Below, piece by piece: positions 1-9,050 of a DNA stretch of 64,000 bases (positions are counted from its first letter, which is position 1; each line of letters starts with the position of its first letter). The position numbers and the translations under genes are program-made. Below the pieces are notes generated by a model, which did not search any database, had not been told where the DNA came from, and saw nothing but the letters and a program-made list of their open reading frames with translations. Origin of the DNA: CAILUG01 sp903844415 (GTDB lineage Bacteria; Pseudomonadota; Gammaproteobacteria; Pseudomonadales; Pseudohongiellaceae); assembly GCA_947477655.1 (NCBI GenBank), contig CANJTS010000002.1, forward strand, positions 186,001-250,000, in the 5' to 3' direction.

Positions 1-780
1 ACAGTAGTTTTGACTCAGCAAATTTTGGGTTGTCTGCGCAGCTGCATTTTGCGTGAAGTGCACCACATAAACGGGCGCTTGCTTGGACTCCACCAACTCC
101 ATCACGGTGGCCTCCAGCACGGATTTTTCTTCGTAGCGAAAGTTCAACGGCACTGGCCGTGTCACGGATGCCACCACTGTGGTGACCACGCCAGTTAAAC
201 GGGTTAGTTCACGCTCAAAAAGTGCCGTTGCACCGAGCGTAGCAGACATCAGCAGGAAACGTGATTTGCTCATTGTCAGCAGTGGTACCTGCCACGCCAC
301 GCCGCGTGAGTTGTCGGAATAGTAGTGAAACTCATCCATGATAACGTCACGAAACGGCGCATCTGCGCCCTCAGCCAACGCGACATTGGCCAGAATTTCT
401 GCAGTGCAGCACAAAATCGGCGCATTTCTGTTGACTGTTGCATCACCCGTGGCGATGCCGACATTCTCCGGGCCGAAATCGCGGCATAGGGCAAGAAATT
501 TTTCATTTACCAGCGCTTTGATTGGGCACGTGTAAACGCTGCGATGCCCTTGTGCCATCGATTTGAAATGGAGCGCGGTTGCTACCAGCGATTTGCCAGA
601 CCCTGTTGGCGTATTGAGGATGACATTTCTATCCTCGAATAATTCTAAAATAGCCTCTTCTTGGGCGGCATAAAGATCAAGTTTTCGTTCCGATACGTAG
701 TCGAGAAAACGATCTAGCAACTCCTCTCCAGAGCAAGAACGAGAAGAGGGAAGGCGGCGGAGCAGGGCGTTGTCGATCAT
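1..780 (-). CDS. DEAD/DEAH-box helicase, Ski2-like (DUF3516 type), 3' part outside window
   Basis: The gene runs off the left edge, so only about the first 260 residues are present. The ATG at 778-780 opens the frame. Walker A reads TPTGSGKS near residue 55. The Walker B box is DEFHYYSD, followed by motif III SATL. The DEFHYYSD form, with tryptophan and GVAWQVPLL after it, is what I recall from bacterial Ski2-like RNA helicases carrying DUF3516. The protein would be an ATP-dependent cytosolic RNA or DNA helicase. Helicase class is certain. The DUF3516 assignment is from memory of the motif, because the C-terminal region is not visible. Confidence 0.85.
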   Translation of the reverse strand, partial: MIDNALLRRLPSSRSCSGEELLDRFLDYVSERKLDLYAAQEEAILELFEDRNVILNTPTGSGKSLVATALHFKSMAQGHRSVYTCPIKALVNEKFLALCRDFGPENVGIATGDATVNRNAPILCCTAEILANVALAEGADAPFRDVIMDEFHYYSDNSRGVAWQVPLLTMSKSRFLLMSATLGATALFERELTRLTGVVTTVVASVTRPVPLNFRYEEKSVLEATVMELVESKQAPVYVVHFTQNAAAQTTQNLLSQNYC

Positions 781-1149
781 GGAATAAGAGTATAGAGCTA
801 GGGGACGCACAGCATAACAGCCAATCGTTAAGGTCTCCTGTCCAATTACGCATGCTTGGCCGCATTCAGGCACTTGCCACGGATCCGCCCCCTTGAAGGT
901 TGCCAGAAATTATCTGCTCAAGAGTATTGTCGCCTGCGTTAAGGGGTTTACCAGATCGTATACGAGATTAGGGGCTTAAGACTGACTGTGCTCGGCATAA
1001 AGATTGATTATCGCCACAAAGTTTATCGTGCAAGCAAGAAAAAGGGAGAATTGTCAGCATTCACGCTACGTTTCGTTATGCGAGATCTCAGCCCGGTAAA
1101 TACTGCCTTCAGTGGAGTACCTGTTTAGTTTTATACGAAGTGCAACTTC
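781..1149. other. Gene-free stretch between helicase and persulfide dioxygenase
   Basis: About 370 bases lie between the start of the helicase gene and the stop of the persulfide dioxygenase gene. Both genes are on the minus strand. The stretch must hold the helicase promoter, but I see no convincing -10/-35 pair. A short GAAGT/ACTTC hairpin sits just past the dioxygenase stop without a T-run, so I do not call it a terminator. The open frames here are short and unrecognisable. Confidence 0.5.
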
Positions 1150-1836
1150 CTACATTTTTTTACCGCAAGCAAGATTAGCGGGAACTGCTACATCCATGTG
1201 TTTTGGATTGGCCAACTTCAAATTAGCCATTAACTCGATATAGGCTTTTTCGTCTGCAACTTGCAAGCGTGGGTTATGAGCTTTTTCTTCAGCAATAGTA
1301 CTCATCGTCCAGCCTTTGTAATCGTGTGCGGGATAGACAAGTGTTTCATCTGGTAGTGTCAATATTTTATGGAACAGGCTGTGGTATTGGTCGCGTGCAC
1401 TGCCATTCTGGAAGTCAGTTCGGCCGCTGCCGCGTATCAATAAAGTATCGCCAGTAAAAATATAATTTTCAAATAGGAAGCAGTAGGAATCGTCGGTGTG
1501 TCCAGGTGTATAGATAGCTTTAAGTGCGAGTTTTCCAAAGTTGATAATATCGCCATCACGGAAACTTTGGGTGACACAGCTAGCGCGTGCTGGTTCACCC
1601 ATCATGGTGATACAGCCTGTTTTTTCACGGAGTGCACCGAGCGCAGTAATGTGATCGGCATGGACATGTGTATCCACGGCCACTACAAGACTGAGATTAA
1701 GTTGACGCAACAGCTCAATATACTGATCGAGATTATCAACCACCGGATCAATCAATATCGCTTTATGCGTTTGTTCACAGCCGAGCAGGTAGGTATAGGT
1801 ACCGCTATCCGCATGAAAAAGTTGTCTAAAAATCAT
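1150..1836 (-). CDS. MBL-fold persulfide dioxygenase (ETHE1/Blh type)
   Basis: A metallo-beta-lactamase-fold hydrolase of 228 residues. The metal motif THVHADH lies at residues 56-62. It is followed by a TPGHTDDS histidine and a GDTLLIRGSGRTDFQ block that carries the bridging Asp. The GRTDFQ and YPAHDY segments are typical of ETHE1-like persulfide dioxygenases, which oxidise glutathione persulfide to sulfite with one iron. It is the last gene of a four-gene minus-strand operon with TauE/SafE, rhodanese and an ArsR sensor. That is the arrangement of BigR-regulated sulfide detoxification operons. Sulfite made here would fit export by the upstream TauE-like protein. A glyoxalase II role is less likely given the neighbours. 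Confidence 0.88.
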   Translation of the reverse strand: MIFRQLFHADSGTYTYLLGCEQTHKAILIDPVVDNLDQYIELLRQLNLSLVVAVDTHVHADHITALGALREKTGCITMMGEPARASCVTQSFRDGDIINFGKLALKAIYTPGHTDDSYCFLFENYIFTGDTLLIRGSGRTDFQNGSARDQYHSLFHKILTLPDETLVYPAHDYKGWTMSTIAEEKAHNPRLQVADEKAYIELMANLKLANPKHMDVAVPANLACGKKM

Positions 1837-1864
1837 ATTCGTTTCGATTTTATTTATATGTCAG

Positions 1865-2683
1865 TTATCTAATAATCAACAGGCTAGTCATAATCATAAT
1901 GGTTGCAGCGAAAATACGTTGCAAATACACACCGGCTATCCAGCGTGCTAATACACTGCCTAATATCATGCCGGTGATGCCTCCGATGCAAAGCCAAGCG
2001 AGTTGATACCAATTAACGGTTTGTGTAACCAGGTGAGCTAAAAATCCACTCGATGAGATGGTGGCTATAATTACAAGTGAAGTGGCTACTGCATTCCGCA
2101 TGGAGACACTGTTAAGTTGATTGAGAAAAGGCACAATCAAAAAACCACCACCGACACCAAAAAAACCAGAAAAAATTCCTGTAACTACACCACCTAGGGT
2201 TAAACCTGCCATACAGCGAAAACGCCAGTCGAATTTACTGTTTTCACTAAGGCGACAAAGCAGAGCTTCGTTTGCTTCACTGCCAGCGCTAGTGCTAGCG
2301 CGCACTACACTACTTTGTTCTGGTTGGCGTATGCTTTGCCATAACATGCGTGCAGCTATAACTACGGATAACACTGCAAAACTGCTGACTAATAGTTGTG
2401 GTGAAACCAGTTTGGCCAAAACGCGACCCAGCGGTGCAAGCAAGGCACCACTAAATCCAAATAGTATGGCGGGTATCCATAAAACTTCGCGATGCCATAT
2501 CCTCTGCACGGCTCCATATATACTGCTTGCTGCCACTACACCTAATGCTAAACCGGTTGCTGTTGTAGGTTCCAGATCTAATAACACCAGTAATAATGGC
2601 ACTGCAATCACAGAGCCACCAGCACCGGTTAAACCCAGCACCACACCGATCAATATTCCAATTGTCATTAAGAGCAAAATCAT
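1865..2683 (-). CDS. TauE/SafE family sulfite/anion exporter
   Basis: An integral membrane protein of about 272 residues with two homologous halves. The first half carries GLTGAGGS followed by AVPLLLVLLDL. The second carries GFFGVGGGFLIVPFL. These paired glycine-rich helices mark the TauE/SafE (DUF81) family, which exports sulfite or organosulfonates. The longest frame opens at 2773, but that would overlap the rhodanese gene by nearly 90 bases. The ATG at 2681-2683 starts two bases after the rhodanese stop and directly precedes the first membrane helix, so I choose it. It is the third gene of the sulfide operon. The substrate is probably sulfite, inferred from the dioxygenase downstream. Confidence 0.88.
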   Translation of the reverse strand: MILLLMTIGILIGVVLGLTGAGGSVIAVPLLLVLLDLEPTTATGLALGVVAASSIYGAVQRIWHREVLWIPAILFGFSGALLAPLGRVLAKLVSPQLLVSSFAVLSVVIAARMLWQSIRQPEQSSVVRASTSAGSEANEALLCRLSENSKFDWRFRCMAGLTLGGVVTGIFSGFFGVGGGFLIVPFLNQLNSVSMRNAVATSLVIIATISSSGFLAHLVTQTVNWYQLAWLCIGGITGMILGSVLARWIAGVYLQRIFAATIMIMTSLLIIR

Positions 2684-2685
2684 TA

Positions 2686-3216
2686 TTATTTTCTCGGCTG
2701 ATTCCACGTCATCTTCATCATGAGCAATCCGAGCCCACACCAGTCGGTAATACCAGAAAAAATTAAACCGCATGCCATGAACACTGAAAAAATAATCAAA
2801 GCGGGGTGTATCAGCATGCTTCCGATAATACTTATCAATACCAATATGCCTGCAGCTATACGAACCTGGCGCTCAATCGAAATTTTTTGTTTTGTACTGC
2901 AGGCGATTGCTAGTGCCGCATGACCACCTTCAACCACAGAAATATGATTTGGTATTAAGGTCTGCAATTTTTCTGCCGCTGCGCTGGCACCCATACCACG
3001 TGCGCAAAGCAAAATCACTGTCTGGTCGGGTGTTAATTTCTGTGCGTTAACAAATTCATAAGCAGTCACACTGTTAATTTCATTTGCGGGCCAGCATACA
3101 GTGGCTTCGCTACCGGTTGCGTACTCGTGGTGGTCACGCACATCGATGATGCAATACCTTGAGTCTTTTGGGTATATACGAAATTGTTCTGCATTTATTC
3201 TTTTAATATCACTCAT
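2686..3216 (-). CDS. Rhodanese domain with C-terminal DUF2892 membrane segment (YgaP-like)
   Basis: A 176-residue membrane-anchored sulfurtransferase. Residues 1-105 form a single rhodanese domain with the DVRDHHEY block and the active-site loop CARGMGA, catalytic Cys71. Residues 110-165 form two hydrophobic helices of the DUF2892 type, as in E. coli YgaP. The enzyme would carry persulfide sulfur on Cys71 at the inner face of the membrane. It sits second in the operon, 10 bases after the ArsR gene and 2 bases before the TauE gene, so the genes are surely cotranscribed. Sulfur donor and acceptor are unknown. Glutathione persulfide is likely given the downstream dioxygenase. Confidence 0.88.
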   Translation of the reverse strand: MSDIKRINAEQFRIYPKDSRYCIIDVRDHHEYATGSEATVCWPANEINSVTAYEFVNAQKLTPDQTVILLCARGMGASAAAEKLQTLIPNHISVVEGGHAALAIACSTKQKISIERQVRIAAGILVLISIIGSMLIHPALIIFSVFMACGLIFSGITDWCGLGLLMMKMTWNQPRK

Positions 3217-3226
3217 CGCTCTATCC

Positions 3227-3538
3227 TCATTTACAAAAAAATTCTTTTAAAACACTGATTATTTTAATCACGCGCTTGTCTGCCATTTTGTAGTAAATAG
3301 TTTGTGATTCACGTCGGGTTGTAACCATTTCGGCTTCGCGTAGCCAAGCCAGATGTTGTGATAACGCAGAAGGAGATAAGTCCACTTTGGAATTTAATTG
3401 ACCGACGTTCTGTTCGCCTTCTAGCAGAGCGCACAAAATTAGCAAACGGTAGCTGTTGGATAGGGTCTTTAGAAAATCTGCCGCTTCTGAAGCATGCTCG
3501 CGCATTTCCTCTAAAGGACTTGAGTGGTTTTTAATCAT
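3227..3538 (-). CDS. ArsR-family repressor, BigR/SqrR/YgaV-like persulfide sensor
   Basis: A 103-residue winged-helix regulator. The DNA-recognition helix region is LSPSALSQHLAWLREAEMV. Two cysteines are present, C36 in RLLILCALLEGE and C102 in the terminal EFFCK. BigR and SqrR use one cysteine in each of these two places to form a di- or tetrasulfide that releases DNA, and the surrounding sequence resembles that group. It lacks the metal-binding CVCDL of arsenic sensors. It is the first gene of the operon with rhodanese, TauE and persulfide dioxygenase, and a palindrome covers its own promoter. Autorepression relieved by persulfide is the likely control, by inference. Confidence 0.86.
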   Translation of the reverse strand: MIKNHSSPLEEMREHASEAADFLKTLSNSYRLLILCALLEGEQNVGQLNSKVDLSPSALSQHLAWLREAEMVTTRRESQTIYYKMADKRVIKIISVLKEFFCK

Positions 3539-3569
3539 TTTTGCCCCTGGGTTGTTTATTTGTACGGCT

Positions 3570-3610
3570 ATATTATTTATATATGACTAAATTAGCAATA
3601 GCTAATATAT
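3570..3610 (-). promoter_or_regulatory. Promoter and palindromic operator of the sulfide operon
   Basis: On the minus strand TTGCTA (3598-3593), 17 bases, then TAATAT (3575-3570) form a good sigma70 promoter about 32 bases before the ArsR ATG. A perfect inverted repeat ATTAGC-AATA-GCTAAT occupies 3591-3606 and covers the -35 box. A repressor bound there would block RNA polymerase. The promoter is read directly from sequence. Binding by the ArsR protein is inferred. Confidence 0.65.
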
Positions 3611-4080
3611 GTAAGCGTGAAATAAATGCATTTCTAGTGGTTAATAACCCATGGGTTTGCGGTGATTAAGCAGGTTTTTAGCCCAATTCAGATGCTTATG
3701 TTCTTAATATAGAGTCAAGCTTCGAAAAAATATGAAACACAAAGGAATAAAAAATCAGGAATAACTCACGCCGTTTTTAGTTTGAGTTTGAGTTTGAAAT
3801 TAAAATGTAAATCGTGTCTAGCTCCGATAAATTGAACTACCTTGGTTAAGAGAGAACAATTGAAACTAAAATTAGAAAACGGCAACATGAACGAAGTGCA
3901 CGAACTATTTGACTAAAAGGTAGTCGATCCTGTTCAATCGAGTATGTTTAGATGGCTAATCTGAGTGTTATTAGTGGTTACACGATGACCACTAAATTCG
4001 GAAAAAATGAAACATATTTCCTACATTTTTCATCATTACCATTATTAAAATAATTTTAAACTATGCTGCAAGGAATTCTT
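3611..4080. other. Divergent intergenic region, no gene seen
   Basis: About 470 AT-rich bases separate the sulfide operon promoter from the exported TonB-domain gene. A triple TTTGAG micro-repeat lies near 3780-3800. AAGGA at about 4069-4073 serves as the Shine-Dalgarno site for the ATG at 4081. I see no RNA gene or sizeable reading frame. Confidence 0.45.
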
Positions 4081-5226
4081 ATGAAGTCTAATTTTCACCG
4101 AAATACATTGGCCATTAGCTGCATTCTGGCGTTGGGTATGCAAACTCAGGTCTTAGCTCAGGGCTTACAAAGTGGCCCAGACTTTCTGCGTGGTGGCGAG
4201 TACCTCACCCAAATCAACAAGGGCGATGAAACCTACGACCCCTATGAAATCCAACGCAGTTTTACCTTTAATTTCGACGAACCAACACGAGAAGGTATTG
4301 TGGATGTCAAATTTGACGTCAAGGCAGACGGCAGTGTCGAGAATGTGAAAGTGTTGGGCGGGTTTTATGATGAGCAATTTCGTGAGCAGGCAGTCAATGG
4401 TATTACCGGCACAGTATTTACACCTGCCACTGCTGCAGGCGCAGCCATTGACTGGCCCAACCTGGAAATGCGCATTATTTTGCGCGGTGTATTTTTGCCT
4501 GCCATAACAGCAGATATGAGTGAAGATTTTGCCCGTCTGGTTAAGTTAAATACGGATAAAAACTTTGTTGAGGCAGAGGCCCTAGCTAATTTATTACTCA
4601 CCACCAAGGCACATTCTTTATTTGATTATGCCCTGCTGCAAGATCAACTGGCATCGACCTACATGGGTACCGAACGGGTTCATGAGGCGCTGATCGCCAT
4701 GCGTAATGCCACGTCAAGCAGCAAAGCTGTGTCGCCACAGACCTTAGCCAATACCCGCCTAGGTTTGAATGTAGATTCTTACATTGATGATTATCTGTTA
4801 CCAGAAATGTATAGAGCCGCTATGAGTAAACGTTTGTTGATTGCACTGGCCATGAATCAAACTGGAGAAGCCTTAAACGCCTATGATGCAATTACAGCGC
4901 GCTCGCCTGAAGCTACAGATGATCCTTTCAAAGAACAGATAGAAGTTGTTCGCACTACGCTCGCCAGTGAAAATCCGGTGGGTTCGCAGATAAAATTAGT
5001 ACAAGGAAAGTGGATTTTTGAAACCTCTACCCGAAAAGTTTTCGGTGTTACCGGACTGACCGGGCAGGTTGATACGATTGATATCAGTTGTGATGGTGCC
5101 GTCAAACGCCGCATGGTGTTTACCAATGACACCGAATTTGGCCTGCCTGCCGCTTGGGAAAACTGCAAATTAGAATTTCAAGGTACCGACGGCAGCACTT
5201 TTAATTTGTACGAATATCTGAATTAA
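4081..5226 (+). CDS. Exported protein with TonB C-terminal-like domain
   Basis: An exported protein of about 381 residues that I cannot name. The ATG at 4081 has AAGGA eight bases upstream and opens a classical signal peptide ending VLAQG. A frame six codons longer exists but lacks a ribosome site. The segment VDVKFDVKADGSVENVKVL with the following FTPA stretch has the look of the TonB/TolA C-terminal fold found in energy-transducer-like periplasmic proteins. The central part (LVKLNTDKNFVEAEALANLL, YALLQDQLASTYM) is helical and TPR-like. The C-terminal third is beta-rich with two cysteines. The gene is monocistronic and ends at a shared terminator. A role in envelope energy transfer is only a guess. 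Confidence 0.7.
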   Translation: MKSNFHRNTLAISCILALGMQTQVLAQGLQSGPDFLRGGEYLTQINKGDETYDPYEIQRSFTFNFDEPTREGIVDVKFDVKADGSVENVKVLGGFYDEQFREQAVNGITGTVFTPATAAGAAIDWPNLEMRIILRGVFLPAITADMSEDFARLVKLNTDKNFVEAEALANLLLTTKAHSLFDYALLQDQLASTYMGTERVHEALIAMRNATSSSKAVSPQTLANTRLGLNVDSYIDDYLLPEMYRAAMSKRLLIALAMNQTGEALNAYDAITARSPEATDDPFKEQIEVVRTTLASENPVGSQIKLVQGKWIFETSTRKVFGVTGLTGQVDTIDISCDGAVKRRMVFTNDTEFGLPAAWENCKLEFQGTDGSTFNLYEYLN

Positions 5227-5235
5227 AAAAACAAT

Positions 5236-5275
5236 TTCAACCTAGAGGCAGTATCTACTTTGTCCCTAGGTTGAA
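5236..5275. terminator. Shared hairpin terminator between convergent genes
   Basis: A 10-bp perfect stem, TTCAACCTAG (5236-5245) with CTAGGTTGAA (5266-5275), lies between two convergent genes. On the minus strand it is followed by ATTGTTTTTTT, a good intrinsic terminator for the gene ending at 5302. On the plus strand the tail is weaker. Confidence 0.6.
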
Positions 5276-5301
5276 TAATTGTGCGTGAATTGATTGGGCG
5301 G

Positions 5302-6411
5302 TTACGGAATTGCCCAGCCTTGTTCAAAATATTTTTCCCAGTTTTTGGCCCAAGGGCGGTCAAAATAATCGATGTAATCTTCTTCCATAAATAATTTCTG
5401 TGTAGGGCGACCATCCGGGCCGTTCTCGATAGTGCTTTGTACACGGCATTCGACAAATGTGTACCGTGATTCAGGGCTGTCGAGGGCGATAGTTTTTTGC
5501 CATGGCGTAGTGATGTGTAATGGCTGTACGAATGCTGCTGGGTCATAAAAGGTAGTTTCTACAGTCAGCCCGCTGCCATCAGCATTGGGACGAAAAATTT
5601 CAATAACCTGAAGTGAATTACTGTATTCGAACATCGAATGTGACAAGGTCCAGCCCTGCACATTAGCAGTCCAAGTGATGAGGGTATCCCCATCCCAGAA
5701 ACCCACTGTTTCGCCGTACCACTGCGGCACTAGCTCTACATGTTGCTGGCCGATGTGAACCTTGCGTAAAAAGTTATCCGCAACTCCGCTTAATAGCTGC
5801 ACTTGTTTAGGTGTGACCAGCACTTCGATTCTGTTAAGCGCAAACTGCGACCACCAGCGGAACAAACCTTCTGGATAACAGAACGACGCATTCCATTGTG
5901 GTGAATTACTGACGGCTTCGTGATAGTTCATTTGAGTCATGCGCTGCTGATATTCTGGTGTCAATAACGACACTAGTGTGGCTGTTTGCAGAATACGACC
6001 ATAAGTCCATTGTTCTGCAGGTGCACCACGGTTATACCAGCCATCCCAATCTGGCGCAGTAGTGCGGTCGTGTATTGTTGGGCCACCTCTGGCGGCAGTT
6101 GCTGTTTTGAGAGCTTCAAAATGTTCAACTGCGGTCGTGTATGGGTAAGGACTAACGATAGCGCTGCGCGCAATATCCAAATTACAGTCTCCCCATTGGC
6201 CAACACGTTCCTGATTCCACATATCGGTGAGTTGGCGAGGTGTGTTGCAGCGGGTGTAACGTGGATCTGTCCACAACGCACTGTCGAGGTAGTAATTGGT
6301 CGTGGTAAAAATATCGATGGGCAAGGCTGTAATGCCGGCGGGTGGTGTTTGTGCCTGTACAAAAGCTGAGATGCTACAAGTGATGCCTAGAATCATAAGT
6401 AGACCGCGCAT
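5302..6411 (-). CDS. Exported protein of the GDTLV (WDGDTL) family
   Basis: An exported protein of about 369 residues with no function I can name. The ATG at 6409-6411 follows CAGGAATTTTTTT and opens a signal peptide ending AFVQA. An upstream ATG at 6450 would add 13 unlikely residues. The C-terminal half holds GFWDGDTLITWTANVQGW and FEYSNSLQVIEIFRPN. This is the same block as in the proteins at 16817-17599 (GTWDGDTLVIETRAL) and 58838-59851 (GKWEGDTLVIDTIAF). All three end in a beta-rich stretch with TTFYDPAAF-like or TLEDPVY-like segments. The family seems expanded in this organism. Two paralogues are tied to DUF6152, suggesting a shared periplasmic task. Confidence 0.7.
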   Translation of the reverse strand: MRGLLMILGITCSISAFVQAQTPPAGITALPIDIFTTTNYYLDSALWTDPRYTRCNTPRQLTDMWNQERVGQWGDCNLDIARSAIVSPYPYTTAVEHFEALKTATAARGGPTIHDRTTAPDWDGWYNRGAPAEQWTYGRILQTATLVSLLTPEYQQRMTQMNYHEAVSNSPQWNASFCYPEGLFRWWSQFALNRIEVLVTPKQVQLLSGVADNFLRKVHIGQQHVELVPQWYGETVGFWDGDTLITWTANVQGWTLSHSMFEYSNSLQVIEIFRPNADGSGLTVETTFYDPAAFVQPLHITTPWQKTIALDSPESRYTFVECRVQSTIENGPDGRPTQKLFMEEDYIDYFDRPWAKNWEKYFEQGWAIP

Positions 6412-6503
6412 AAAAAAATTCCTGTACCTAAAAAATAGCGTCATAACCAAAGGGCGCTGACTTAAGAACTTATCTTAAGAAAATCACCCTGAACCATCAT
6501 TTC

Positions 6504-7541
6504 TTACAAATGAAAAATCCGTTCGGCATTGGTTTGGTACAGCTTGCGTAACGCCTCAAAGCTGATGGGCAATTTGTCGTGTGTGGTTACTTCTTCTTGC
6601 ACATACTGATAGGGGTAGTCCATGGCATACAACACATGATCTTCGCCCATGATCTGTTGGCAGAACATGATGGCAGGTTCCCAGCCCATACCACTGGTGG
6701 TGACATAGACGTTTTCACGAATATATTCGCTGATTTTACGCTTGAGTTTGTTTTCCCCCATGCTGCCGAGAATTACATTTTGCTGATGATCTAGGCGATA
6801 CAGCCAATAGGGTAAACCTTCACCTGCGTGACCGATAACAATCTTGAGTTTGGGAAACCGTTCGAAGGCGCCGCTAAGCACAATTGCTACTACATGTAAT
6901 GCAACTTCGACTGCAAAACCCATGATTGCACCGTCTAGATTTCGTTTTATAAATTCTGCACTCATATTTTTGGGAGGAGTTTGCGGATGAATATAGATGG
7001 CAGCATCTAGCGCTTCGGCAGCTTCAAAGATGGGCCAAAATTTTTGGTCATCCAGATATTCGCCATGGGTATGGGAGTTGATTACAACACCCTTGAGTCC
7101 CAACGTTTTTATGGCACGCTCCATTTCCAATGCAGCAGCTTTGGGATCCTGCGGGGCAATGGCCGCGAGCGCTGCAAAACGGTTAGGATATTTGCGACAA
7201 GCTTCACTTACTTCATCGTTACTCGCTCTGGCAACCGCCATTGCTTCCTTGCGTTTGAAAATTTGTACACCAGGTGCAGTCAACAATAACAACTGCTGGT
7301 CGATACCAGATTTGTCCATGTCGGCAATGCGGGCTTCACCTAGATTTTGCAGGCGGTCGATGATTTCGGAGGTATAACTTGCATTTTGGTTTAGGAAGAA
7401 GCCCCACAAATTTTGAAATCCTGGGTCATCAAACGATTTTTTCTCGAGCAGTTTACGCCATGCCTTGAGCATTGTGGTCGGCGCCCATGCTTCTTCGGTG
7501 GCGATACGTTTAATAGAACCATCGGGAGTAATAAGAGGCAT
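6504..7541 (-). CDS. Amidohydrolase-superfamily protein, gamma-resorcylate/2,3-dihydroxybenzoate decarboxylase-like
   Basis: A 345-residue cytosolic TIM-barrel metalloenzyme. ATEEAW near residue 15 matches the EE-A/H-F start of the nonoxidative decarboxylases of the ACMSD branch. Further metal or active-site blocks are NSHTHGEYLDD, YIHPQTPP, GHAGEGLPYWLYRLD and YAMDYPYQYV. Members decarboxylate aromatic acids such as 2,6-dihydroxybenzoate or aminocarboxymuconate semialdehyde. It lacks the N-terminal DCHGH motif I associate with LigJ, so I do not assign it to the missing hydratase step. It stands alone on the minus strand, upstream of an MFS gene on the opposite strand. A role feeding phenolics into the lig cluster is inference. 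Confidence 0.8.
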   Translation of the reverse strand: MPLITPDGSIKRIATEEAWAPTTMLKAWRKLLEKKSFDDPGFQNLWGFFLNQNASYTSEIIDRLQNLGEARIADMDKSGIDQQLLLLTAPGVQIFKRKEAMAVARASNDEVSEACRKYPNRFAALAAIAPQDPKAAALEMERAIKTLGLKGVVINSHTHGEYLDDQKFWPIFEAAEALDAAIYIHPQTPPKNMSAEFIKRNLDGAIMGFAVEVALHVVAIVLSGAFERFPKLKIVIGHAGEGLPYWLYRLDHQQNVILGSMGENKLKRKISEYIRENVYVTTSGMGWEPAIMFCQQIMGEDHVLYAMDYPYQYVQEEVTTHDKLPISFEALRKLYQTNAERIFHL

Positions 7542-7805
7542 GAGTGCTATTTTCCATTATTTTTTTTAGCAGACTGGAGAGCATATTCTACCTATACACA
7601 TTCGGTTGTCGAGACGTACTTATGCTGTATCCATGGGTTAGTAAAAGCTGACACTGCCGGGTGCATTTGCTGTTGGAAAAATGACCGTGCCGGCTATTGC
7701 ATATTGAAGACTGCTCAATTACTTTGGGCAGGCTTTTATTAAAAAACAGACGTCAGCATTTTTATCAATGTTGATCTCCAACAATTAAAACATCCAGGAG
7801 GATTC

Positions 7806-9035
7806 ATGCAAGACTCTAAATCGAATAAGAATTTTGACACAGACTACGAGTGGAAGATCATCCTGATCTTGAGCCTTGCGTTTGGTCTTGTGGGTCTCGA
7901 TCGCTTTATTTTGCCGACACTCTGGGCCCCTATGGCAGCTGATCTCGGCTTGACCATCGAGGATCTTGGCAATGCTGTTGGTATTCTCGCTGTATTCTGG
8001 GGGCTCTCGGCTTTTGCCATGGGCTCTCTGTCAGATCATTTAGGGCGCCGCAAAGTTCTGATACCGGCGGTCATTATCTTTTCCCTGATGTCTGCTTTCT
8101 CGGGTATGGTAAACGGTCTGATTGGACTGCTTATGATTCGGGCAGTGATGGGAATTGCCGAAGGCCCTGTTGCATCAACCGGTGTTGCCGTTGCAGTGGA
8201 AGCTTCGCATCCCAAACGACGCGGTCTTAACAATGGCATTTTCCAGTGCATGATTTCTTTGTTTGGTCTGGCTATTGGTCCGATTATCGCGACCCAGTTG
8301 CTGGGCATTACCACTTGGCGCAATGTGTTCTTGATTGTCGGTATCCCCGGCTTGCTGATTGCTGCCGGAATGTTCTACATCGTACGCGAGCCGCTTGCGC
8401 AGTTGGCGGCGAGTGGTGAACGTGCACCACGCTCTTCCTTTGGGCAACTGTTTCAACACCGCAATGTGGCCTTGGCAATGTTGACCCTGATGTGTGCCAT
8501 GGGCGGTATCTTTGTGTTGGCGGCGATGATGCCGGACTACCTGTTGGGTTTTCTGAAGTTGTCCACAACCGACATGGGCTTTGTGTTTTCGGCTATTGGT
8601 TTCGGTGGTTGCTTAGGCCAGTTTGCCTTGCCCGCCATTTCTGACATTGTCGGCCGCAAATTAGCGACACTAGTCTCGTACATACTAGCAGCGTTTTTCT
8701 TGTATCTGTTTACCCTGCAAGGGGCAGGCAGCATGACCACCTTGTTCGTGCTGCTGTTCTTCGCATCGATGTTCAACTTTGCTGCGCTGGCCATCTTGGC
8801 TGGACCCGTTGCCGCAGAAGCTGCTCCGATCGGTATGGTGGCTTCGGTAGCTGGTTTGGTGATTGGTGCCGGCGAAGTGTTTGGTGGTGGTATAGCGCCA
8901 GCCATAGCAGGCCGCATTGCGGGCTCTAGCGGCATCCAAAACGTGTTTACCTTTGCCATCGCAAGTTTGGTGCTAGGTTTTGTTATAGCTCTGTTCCTGA
9001 AAGAAACTGCCCCAAGTAAAACTGGCGGTTTGTAG
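7806..9035 (+). CDS. Major facilitator superfamily transporter
   Basis: A 409-residue inner-membrane carrier with about 12 hydrophobic helices. MFS motif A reads GSLSDHLGRRKVL after the second helix, and its second-half counterpart is PAISDIVGRKLA. CAGGAGG sits eight bases before the ATG. The gene is divergent from the amidohydrolase gene and closes with a strong hairpin. It is surrounded by aromatic-catabolism and exported oxidoreductase genes, so import of an aromatic acid is plausible. The sequence itself does not reveal the substrate, and a drug-efflux role cannot be excluded. Confidence 0.85.
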   Translation: MQDSKSNKNFDTDYEWKIILILSLAFGLVGLDRFILPTLWAPMAADLGLTIEDLGNAVGILAVFWGLSAFAMGSLSDHLGRRKVLIPAVIIFSLMSAFSGMVNGLIGLLMIRAVMGIAEGPVASTGVAVAVEASHPKRRGLNNGIFQCMISLFGLAIGPIIATQLLGITTWRNVFLIVGIPGLLIAAGMFYIVREPLAQLAASGERAPRSSFGQLFQHRNVALAMLTLMCAMGGIFVLAAMMPDYLLGFLKLSTTDMGFVFSAIGFGGCLGQFALPAISDIVGRKLATLVSYILAAFFLYLFTLQGAGSMTTLFVLLFFASMFNFAALAILAGPVAAEAAPIGMVASVAGLVIGAGEVFGGGIAPAIAGRIAGSSGIQNVFTFAIASLVLGFVIALFLKETAPSKTGGL

Positions 9036-9050
9036 GCGCTTGAAACTGAT

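Noticed and set aside
2121..2723. 200-codon plus-strand frame opposite the TauE gene
   Set aside because: It is the antisense of a clear membrane-protein gene, is rich in Pro, Thr and Lys, and has no ribosome site or recognisable motif.
6504..7541. Amidohydrolase as the missing LigI or LigJ
   Set aside because: Its ATEEAW start and overall blocks match the decarboxylase branch. The DCHGH-type start expected for LigJ is absent. I keep it as decarboxylase-like.
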